DNA of 12,511 nucleotides. Origin: JACMLD01 sp040007355 (GTDB lineage: Bacteria > Bacteroidota > Bacteroidia > Chitinophagales > Chitinophagaceae). The translations under genes and the position numbers were made by a program. The notes below the pieces were generated by a model. The model saw nothing but the letters and a program-made list of their open reading frames with translations, ran no database searches and had not been told where the DNA came from. Below, piece after piece: positions 7,386 through 12,511 of the stretch (positions within the stretch are counted from its first letter, which is position 1; the number at the start of each line of letters is the position of its first letter). Where the stretch lies: NCBI GenBank assembly GCA_040007355.1, contig JBDTVE010000023.1, forward strand, positions 1-12,511, in the 5' to 3' direction.

Positions 7386-7392
7386 TGTTTCA

Positions 7393-8808
7393 TTACAGGC
7401 TTTCATACAGCCGCATATATTGGCTGGCGCTGGTATCCCAGCTAAAATCAAGCTGCATGATCTGTTTTCTGATATCCTGCATCTTTTCTTTTTGCGCATA
7501 TAAATGCAGGGCACGGTAAACCGCGTGCGTAATTTCACCTACCCAGTCGTTATTAAAACACACCCCGTAACCACCGGGTTCGCCATAGTCTTTTACGGTG
7601 TCTTTTAAACCACCGGTTCTTCTTACAATGGGCACGGTTCCATACCGCATGGCGTAGAGCTGGTTCAGACCGCAGGGTTCCACCCGGCTGGGCATCAGCA
7701 AAAAGTCTGCACCGGCGTACATCTGGTGTGCCAGTTTTTCATTGTAGGCAATCTGCGAATTATAATATCCTACCAGCGGGCCGCGCATTTTTTCCAACAC
7801 ATATTCCAGGTGCGGGTCACCGCTTCCCAATACCAGGAAATTCATTTCCCGGCCAATATGATAAAGGGCATCCCTGATAGTCTGGGGCAATAAGTCGGCC
7901 GCTTTTTCACCTACCAGCCGGCCGATAAAAACAATCAGCGGATTGTCCGGGTCCAGGTTAAAGTTCCTGCATAATTCTGCTTTATTCGCTTTTTTGCCTT
8001 CTTCCACGGTTGCCAGTGAAAAATGGTCATCCAGATAGCTGTCTGTTACGGGATCCCATACTTTTGTATCGATGCCGTTCAGGATGCCGCTGCATTTACC
8101 TTTTTCATATTCAAACAGTGCTTCCAGGCCATTGCTCATATACCGAAGCTCCTCCAGGTAGCTGGGGCTCACGGTGGTAACTTTCCAGGCGCATTTGATA
8201 CCACAGGCCAGGGGATTGATGTTGCCATTCCATTCCAGGGTACCTCGTTTCCAGCCATCCCAATGCGGAATATAATGGGTTTTATCCCAGCCCATCCAGC
8301 CCTGGTACTGTGCATTGTGAATGGTGAGCACGCAGGGTATATTGCGCAATTGCTGCTGGTATTCATAGCACCATTGCATCATAAAGGGTATCAGGGCCGC
8401 CTGGTGGTCGTGTACGTGCACAATATCAGGATGGTGTTGCCATTTTGATAACCAGTCCACCACGGCTATTTGGAAAGAAGTAAACCGCTCGGTATCGTCG
8501 TCGTACCCATACACTTTTTCCCGGTCAAGTAAACCGTTGATGTCTACCAGATAAAGATCAAATCCAAGCTTATTGATTTTTTCCTTGATAATCGTGTATT
8601 CGAACCAGGTATTACCCAGGGATGCGCCGCTTTTGTGAACCACATCCCATTCATTGTCATACAAAAATTTGGTGCGGTACATGGGCATTACCACCTTGGC
8701 AATATGACCCATCTGGTGCTGGTATTTGGGGAGGGCACCCACCACATCTCCCAGTCCGCCGACTTTTGCTACGGGATAACATTCTGCTGATACATGAAGT
8801 ATCTCCAT
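7393..8808 (-). CDS. glgA: Glycogen synthase (ADP-glucose, GT5)
   Basis: A 471-residue cytoplasmic glycosyltransferase that adds glucose from ADP-glucose to the non-reducing end of an alpha-1,4-glucan, using the product of the neighbouring glgC. The GT-B fold is recognisable: the N-terminal Glyco_transf_5 domain (1 to about 240) starts MEILHVSAECYPVAKVGGLG, with the ADP-glucose-binding KVGGL at 15-19 and HVHDHQAAL at 131-139. The C-terminal domain carries GILNGID (241-247), GRLVGEK (296-302, the Arg/Lys pair contacting the diphosphate), GSGDPHLE (328-335) and the MPSRVEPCGLNQL signature with Glu377. The family is usually 470-500 residues, so the gene is full length. The start ATG at 8808 puts MEILHVSAE at the N-terminus as in homologues. 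It is the first gene of the minus-strand glycogen group and is divergent from the sugar transporter gene. Confidence 0.97.
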   Translation of the reverse strand: MEILHVSAECYPVAKVGGLGDVVGALPKYQHQMGHIAKVVMPMYRTKFLYDNEWDVVHKSGASLGNTWFEYTIIKEKINKLGFDLYLVDINGLLDREKVYGYDDDTERFTSFQIAVVDWLSKWQHHPDIVHVHDHQAALIPFMMQWCYEYQQQLRNIPCVLTIHNAQYQGWMGWDKTHYIPHWDGWKRGTLEWNGNINPLACGIKCAWKVTTVSPSYLEELRYMSNGLEALFEYEKGKCSGILNGIDTKVWDPVTDSYLDDHFSLATVEEGKKANKAELCRNFNLDPDNPLIVFIGRLVGEKAADLLPQTIRDALYHIGREMNFLVLGSGDPHLEYVLEKMRGPLVGYYNSQIAYNEKLAHQMYAGADFLLMPSRVEPCGLNQLYAMRYGTVPIVRRTGGLKDTVKDYGEPGGYGVCFNNDWVGEITHAVYRALHLYAQKEKMQDIRKQIMQLDFSWDTSASQYMRLYESL

Positions 8809-8871
8809 TGTGGTGAGTTTGAATTTATTGTATTGAATTTAGGAAGGATTTTAATTGGTTGGTGAAAGTAA

Positions 8872-8903
8872 CGAAAATATTTTTTAAGGACGCTGTCCGC
8901 CAA
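8872..8903 (-). promoter_or_regulatory. Possible promoter for glgA
   Basis: On the minus strand, TTGG (8903-8900) and TATTTTCG (8879-8872) are separated by 20 bp. The second element matches the Bacteroidota -7 consensus TAnnTTTG at all but one fixed position, and the spacing is right; the -33 element is imperfect. The transcript would start about 70 bp before the glgA ATG. Confidence 0.3.
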
Positions 8904-8938
8904 TATGTATTTCATTATAAATAAATGATTACATACCC

Positions 8939-8946
8939 TATCTTTA
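8939..8946 (+). promoter_or_regulatory. Possible -7 element for the sugar transporter-glucokinase operon
   Basis: TATCTTTA matches TAnnTTTG except for the last base and resembles the TATCTTTG form common in this phylum. No clear TTTG is seen at the expected -33 position. An imperfect operator-like repeat, TATCA-AATAG-TGATA (8957-8971), sits at or just past the predicted start site. The leader to the ATG would be about 100 nt. Confidence 0.35.
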
Positions 8947-9047
8947 GACCCGTTATTATCAAATAGTGATATAAATTATGCCATTGCTTTAACACGCATG
9001 ACAAACATGTTATTATTAGAACCTAAATTATTTTAACCCGATTGCAC

Positions 9048-10655
9048 ATGAACCAAACCAAACAACCTACCAACACCGGGGCTTTAGCAACTTTAGTGAT
9101 GGTATTTTTTTTCTGGGGATTTATTGCGGCATCCAACAGCATCTTTATCCCTTTTTGCAAAACACATTTCAGCTTAACGCAATTTGAATCGCAGTTGATT
9201 GGTTCGGCTTTTTACGGGGCGTATTTTATCGGATCGCTTATTTTATTTATCAGCTCCAATATACTTGGGTACGATATCCTAAATAAAATAGGGTATAAAA
9301 AAGGCATCATTTACGGGTTGTTTATTTCGGTTGTGGGTGCCCTGCTCATCATACCATCAGCCAATGCCAATTCGTTTGCGGCCATACTGGCTTCTTATTT
9401 TGTGATTGCACTGGGCTTTTCCCTACAACAAACCGCTGCCCAGCCCTTTGCCATATCGCTGGGAGACCCTTCCACCGGTTCCCACCGGCTTAATCTGGCG
9501 GGGGGTGTAAACTCACTGGGTACCACCCTGGGCCCTATCATTGTAAGTTTTTTCCTTTTCGGTGGCTGTGGTACCGATAACAAATTAGTAACGGTAACCA
9601 ATATTAATACGCTCTACCTGATTGTGGCGGCCGTTTTTGCGGCCGTAGCTATTTTCTTCGCCATTTCCAAATTACCATCGGGCAAGAATGAAGAAAAATT
9701 TGAAAAAGCAAACAAAGCCGCCGGTTCCTTATTACTGATGACCGGCGTTATTATTGTACTGATCATTATTGGCCAGCTCACCAATGTTTCAAAACTATCC
9801 ATGCTGGTGGTAGCGCTATTTGCCATTGTGGGTATCCTGTTCTATTCAAATAACAATGCCGTAAAAAACAACGATGGCTGGGGCGCTATGAAGTACCAGC
9901 AACTGATATATGGAATGATTGGCATTTTTGTATACGTAGGTGTTGAAGTGACCATTGATAATAATTTTGGCGCCTTGCTAAAAACACCCGGTTACCTAAC
10001 CGACCAGGGGCTTGATGTAAGCAAAATTTCAAAATATGTTTCGCTCTACTGGGGAAGCCTGATGATTGGCCGCTGGACCGGCGCCATCAGCGTTTTCAAT
10101 CTCTCGGCGCAGGCGAGAAAGATAGCCACATTTATTGTTCCGTTTGTGGCGTTTGCGGTGGTGATATTTGCCAATAAGGCCAATTGCACCGATATCAGCG
10201 ACCTGCTTTCCTATGCCATCTTTATTGCCATTGCCATTGCGGCTTTTTTATATGGCCAGGAAAAACCCGTTAAAACCCTGCTCACGGTGGCTGTGCTGGC
10301 TACCATCTTTATGCTCACGGGTGTGTTCACCCGCGGTATTGTTTCGGTGTATTCTTTTATGGCCGGCGGCCTTTGCTGCTCCGTTATGTGGCCCTGTATA
10401 TTTTCGCTGGGCGTGGGCGGCCTGGGCAAATACACCAGCCAGGGTTCGGCCTTTCTTATCATGATGATTCTTGGCGGCGCCATCATACCGCCACTCCAGG
10501 GCGCACTGGGTGATGTTCCGTCCATTGGCATGCACAATTCCTATATAGTAGCCGCGCTGTGTTTTGCATTCCTGGCGTGGCTGGCCCTCAAACTAAAATC
10601 AGTACTACAGGCCCAGGGTCTGGATTTTGACCAGCAGGTAGGTGGCGGCCATTAA
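9048..10655 (+). CDS. Sugar MFS transporter, FucP/GluP (glucose/galactose) type
   Basis: A 535-residue inner-membrane protein of the major facilitator superfamily, expected to import a hexose with protons. Hydrophobic segments occur throughout, about twelve or more. Family-typical stretches are FFFWGFIAASNS in the first helix (20-31), the loop NKIGYKKG (79-86), LQQTAAQPFAISLGDPSTGS (126-145) and NLAGGVNSLGTTLGP (149-163), the last two characteristic of FucP/GluP-like carriers in Bacteroidota. It is longer than E. coli FucP (438 residues), with extra hydrophobic sequence between the two halves. I place the start at the ATG at 9048 rather than the TTG six bases earlier. A glucokinase gene follows after 39 bp, which favours glucose as substrate; fucose, galactose or N-acetyl sugars cannot be excluded. 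It diverges from glgA, linking sugar uptake with storage. Confidence 0.88.
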   Translation: MNQTKQPTNTGALATLVMVFFFWGFIAASNSIFIPFCKTHFSLTQFESQLIGSAFYGAYFIGSLILFISSNILGYDILNKIGYKKGIIYGLFISVVGALLIIPSANANSFAAILASYFVIALGFSLQQTAAQPFAISLGDPSTGSHRLNLAGGVNSLGTTLGPIIVSFFLFGGCGTDNKLVTVTNINTLYLIVAAVFAAVAIFFAISKLPSGKNEEKFEKANKAAGSLLLMTGVIIVLIIIGQLTNVSKLSMLVVALFAIVGILFYSNNNAVKNNDGWGAMKYQQLIYGMIGIFVYVGVEVTIDNNFGALLKTPGYLTDQGLDVSKISKYVSLYWGSLMIGRWTGAISVFNLSAQARKIATFIVPFVAFAVVIFANKANCTDISDLLSYAIFIAIAIAAFLYGQEKPVKTLLTVAVLATIFMLTGVFTRGIVSVYSFMAGGLCCSVMWPCIFSLGVGGLGKYTSQGSAFLIMMILGGAIIPPLQGALGDVPSIGMHNSYIVAALCFAFLAWLALKLKSVLQAQGLDFDQQVGGGH

Positions 10656-10694
10656 CCGATTAATATTAAATAATTATTTTCAAGTAAACAGATC

Positions 10695-11678
10695 ATGTCT
10701 TTAGCATCGTTACAGCAATTGGTAATAGGGATTGATATTGGCGGCACCGGAACAAAATTCGGCATTGTGGACCGCGATGGCAACGTACTTTTCTCCAGCG
10801 AGATATCAACAAAAAAACACGCAACGGTAGAAAGCTTTATTATTGAACTGCACGAAGCACTTTCGGTATTGATATTGAAAGCAGGTGGCACCGGCAGAAT
10901 AAAGGGTATTGGCGTGGGTGCTCCCAATGGCAACTATTATACGGGCACCATTGAATACGCGCCCAACCTGCCCTGGAAGGGTATTATACCCCTGGCCAAA
11001 TTACTGGAAGACAAATTTCAATTGCCTACTACCCTTACCAACGATGCCAATGCCGCCGCCATTGGTGAAATGAACTATGGCGCCGCCAAGGGCATGAAGG
11101 ATTTTATTATGATTACCCTGGGAACCGGCGTGGGCAGCGGCATTGTAGCCAACGGCCAGCTGATATATGGGCACGACGGATTTGCAGGTGAACTGGGCCA
11201 TACCATCATCATACCCGACGGGCGCCTGCACGCAGGCACCGGCAAACTGGGTTCGCTGGAAAGCTATGCATCGGCTACTGGGGTACGTTATACCGCCCTT
11301 GAATTCCTGGAAAAATCAAAAGAAAAAAGTCTGCTGCGCAAGGTATCCGCGGCAGACATGGATTCAAAAAAAGTATACGAGGCTGCCATTGCAGGCGATA
11401 AGCTTGCCAAGGATGTGTACGAATTTACCGGCCGCATATTGGGCATTGCGCTGGCCAATGCCGTCATGTTTAGCAGCCCGGAAGCCATTGTTCTTTTCGG
11501 TGGCTTAACAAAGGCTGGCGACCTGATACTTAAACCCACCCGCGAGCACATGGAGTCTAACCTGATACAGATTTTCCAGAACAAAGTTAAGATCCTGATT
11601 AGCCATCTCAAAGAATCAGACGCAGCCATCCTGGGCGCCAGCGCACTGGTCTGGGAAATGAAAGCGCAGTTGGTCTAG
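10695..11678 (+). CDS. ROK-family glucokinase
   Basis: A 327-residue cytoplasmic sugar kinase that probably phosphorylates glucose with ATP to glucose-6-phosphate. Visible are the phosphate-binding loop GIDIGGTGTKFG (12-23), LTNDANAAAIGE with catalytic Asp117 (114-125), TLGTGVGSG (141-149), the sugar-binding ELGH (166-169; Glu166, His169) and the adenosine segment VLFGGL (266-271). The usual ROK zinc site CxCGxxGCLE is replaced by AGTGKLGSLE (180-189): all three cysteines are gone although His169 is kept. This is a feature of some ROK kinases, so the protein need not be inactive, as every catalytic residue is present. It lies 39 bp behind the transporter gene and is surely in its operon, which supports glucose as substrate. 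ROK N-acetylglucosamine or fructose kinase is the main alternative. The intergenic stretch to rplT (11679-11965) holds no gene that I can support. Confidence 0.88.
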   Translation: MSLASLQQLVIGIDIGGTGTKFGIVDRDGNVLFSSEISTKKHATVESFIIELHEALSVLILKAGGTGRIKGIGVGAPNGNYYTGTIEYAPNLPWKGIIPLAKLLEDKFQLPTTLTNDANAAAIGEMNYGAAKGMKDFIMITLGTGVGSGIVANGQLIYGHDGFAGELGHTIIIPDGRLHAGTGKLGSLESYASATGVRYTALEFLEKSKEKSLLRKVSAADMDSKKVYEAAIAGDKLAKDVYEFTGRILGIALANAVMFSSPEAIVLFGGLTKAGDLILKPTREHMESNLIQIFQNKVKILISHLKESDAAILGASALVWEMKAQLV

Positions 11679-11908
11679 CGTCAGCCTGTTGTGCAATAAT
11701 ACCCAAACCCCAACAGCAACAACAGCGGGCCTATGATCGCATGTGGAAGCAATCAAAACCGCGCTGCAACAACCGGTGCCTGTTACCAGCTAGACGCGGC
11801 AACGGGCAAAACCGGCGACAAACTAACGATCATGCATATCCTGGGAATGGGCATCGCACAAAAAAAATGGATCTTGGCCGGATAGTATGCAGGCCGGTGC
11901 GACAGCAC

Positions 11909-11939
11909 AAAAAAACACCCCGATCGGAATCAATCGGGG
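11909..11939 (-). terminator. Rho-independent terminator of the rpmI-rplT operon
   Basis: On the minus strand, CCCCGAT (11939-11933) pairs with ATCGGGG (11924-11918) across an 8-nt loop. After two intervening bases, a run of seven T follows (11915-11909). It lies 26 bp past the rplT stop codon, ideal for ending this operon. On the plus strand the stem is not followed by T, so it would not stop the glucokinase transcript. Confidence 0.85.
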
Positions 11940-11965
11940 CGTGTATCAAAAGATTATTTGGCTGA

Positions 11966-12310
11966 TTATTTTACGGAAGAAACCAGGCTTTTAAAACTCT
12001 CCGGGTTGTTCATGGCCAGGTCTGCCAGCACCTTGCGATCCAATTCAATTCCTTTTTCATTCAGCTTATGAATAAAAGTGGAATAGGTTAGTCCTTCTGC
12101 CCTTACGGCCGCATTGATACGCGCAATCCATAACCGGCGGTATTCTCTTTTCTTCAGCTTACGACCCACATAGCTGTAAGTCATCCCTTTTTCTACAATG
12201 TTCTTGGCAACGGTATATACATTTTTACGTTTACCGTAAAAACCTTTGGCTTGTTTTAAAATTTTTTTCCTGCGTGCTTTTGAAGCGACAGCATTTACTG
12301 AACGTGGCAT
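11966..12310 (-). CDS. rplT: 50S ribosomal protein L20
   Basis: A 114-residue basic protein of the large ribosomal subunit that binds 23S rRNA early in assembly. The sequence is a full-length, typical L20: MPRSVNAVASKARRKKILKQ at the start, then AKGFYGKRKNVYTVAKN and YVGRKLKKREYRRLWIARIN, and the C-terminal LADLAMNNPESFKSLV segment. The usual length is 114-120 residues. It follows rpmI after a 46-bp gap on the same strand, the universal infC-rpmI-rplT order (infC would lie beyond the right edge). No Shine-Dalgarno sequence is visible upstream of the ATG. In other phyla L20 represses its own operon by binding the leader; no such structure can be seen in the portion present. Confidence 0.98.
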   Translation of the reverse strand: MPRSVNAVASKARRKKILKQAKGFYGKRKNVYTVAKNIVEKGMTYSYVGRKLKKREYRRLWIARINAAVRAEGLTYSTFIHKLNEKGIELDRKVLADLAMNNPESFKSLVSSVK

Positions 12311-12356
12311 ATAAAAATGAGTTTATTAATAAAAAGATCAAATCAGTCAACCCGGT

Positions 12357-12511
12357 TTATTTCAACCGAAGCAAACGTTTTACAAAATAAGAATTTGCAG
12401 GGCTAACCTTGCCTTTGAGGCGCATGGCCCTTTTACGTTTGGTGGACTTTTTTGTCAGGATGTGGCGTTTGAACGCTTTCTGGAACGTGATCTCTCCTGT
12501 GCCCGTTATTT
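12357..12511 (-). CDS. rpmI: 50S ribosomal protein L35 (3' part, cut by window edge)
   Basis: The last 50 codons of rpmI, running off the right end of the window. The translation contains ITGTGEITFQKAFKRHILTK followed by KSTKRKRAMRLKGKV and ends VKRLLRLK with a TAA at 12357-12359. The HILTKKSTKRKR core is diagnostic of L35, a small, very basic large-subunit protein of about 65 residues, so around 15 N-terminal residues are missing. It sits directly upstream of rplT in the conserved translation operon. Confidence 0.93.
   Translation of the reverse strand, partial: ITGTGEITFQKAFKRHILTKKSTKRKRAMRLKGKVSPANSYFVKRLLRLK

Noticed and set aside
8998..9036. Twelve-codon leader frame MTNMLLLEPKLF just upstream of the transporter gene
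   Set aside because: Leucine-rich, but no attenuator hairpin follows and a sugar operon has no reason for leucine attenuation.
11733..11965. Two short overlapping plus-strand frames after the glucokinase gene, one starting MIACGSNQ like a lipobox, the other a basic 74-codon frame
   Set aside because: No hydrophobic signal segment precedes the cysteine, neither resembles a known family, and the second runs through the rplT terminator.

Overview
The window looks like a chromosomal segment from a Bacteroidota bacterium, most likely a member of the Chitinophagaceae. The reasons are a GLPGLI-family gene (a family essentially confined to this phylum), genes with no recognisable Shine-Dalgarno sequences, a TAnnTTTG-like promoter element, and the style of the glycogen enzymes. 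The phylum is a firm inference; the family-level placement is an impression from protein style only.

The left end (1-299) carries no recognisable gene. It has a GC-rich stretch that folds on paper into a three-helix structure (about 48-116). A plus-strand RhlE-type DEAD-box RNA helicase (300-1553) follows, with a strong hairpin terminator behind it. From 1767 to 8808 the minus strand holds a glycogen-synthesis locus, read right to left: glgA (glycogen synthase), glgC (ADP-glucose pyrophosphorylase), glgB (branching enzyme), then an exported TPR protein 32 bp behind glgB.

The interval between glgC and glgB (4781-5918) is scarred. It contains a GLPGLI-family gene on the plus strand that lacks its N-terminus. 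Converging on it is a minus-strand relic that reads as the C-terminal beta domain of a GH13 neopullulanase/cyclomaltodextrinase-type enzyme, starting at the glgC stop codon and broken by an in-frame TGA. An ancestral glycogen locus with an additional alpha-glucan hydrolase has probably been rearranged here.

Divergent from glgA, across a 239-bp control region, lies a two-gene plus-strand operon: a FucP/GluP-type sugar:proton symporter and a ROK-family glucokinase. The latter lacks the usual ROK zinc-binding cysteines. Together the central genes would import glucose, phosphorylate it, activate glucose-1-phosphate to ADP-glucose, polymerise it and branch it; phosphoglucomutase is not in the window. 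The right end holds the minus-strand ribosomal genes rplT (with a clear terminator) and the 3' part of rpmI, cut by the window edge.

Apart from the structured element at the left and the two broken genes between glgB and glgC, this is ordinary core-metabolic DNA. I see no CRISPR array, transposase, phage gene or tRNA.
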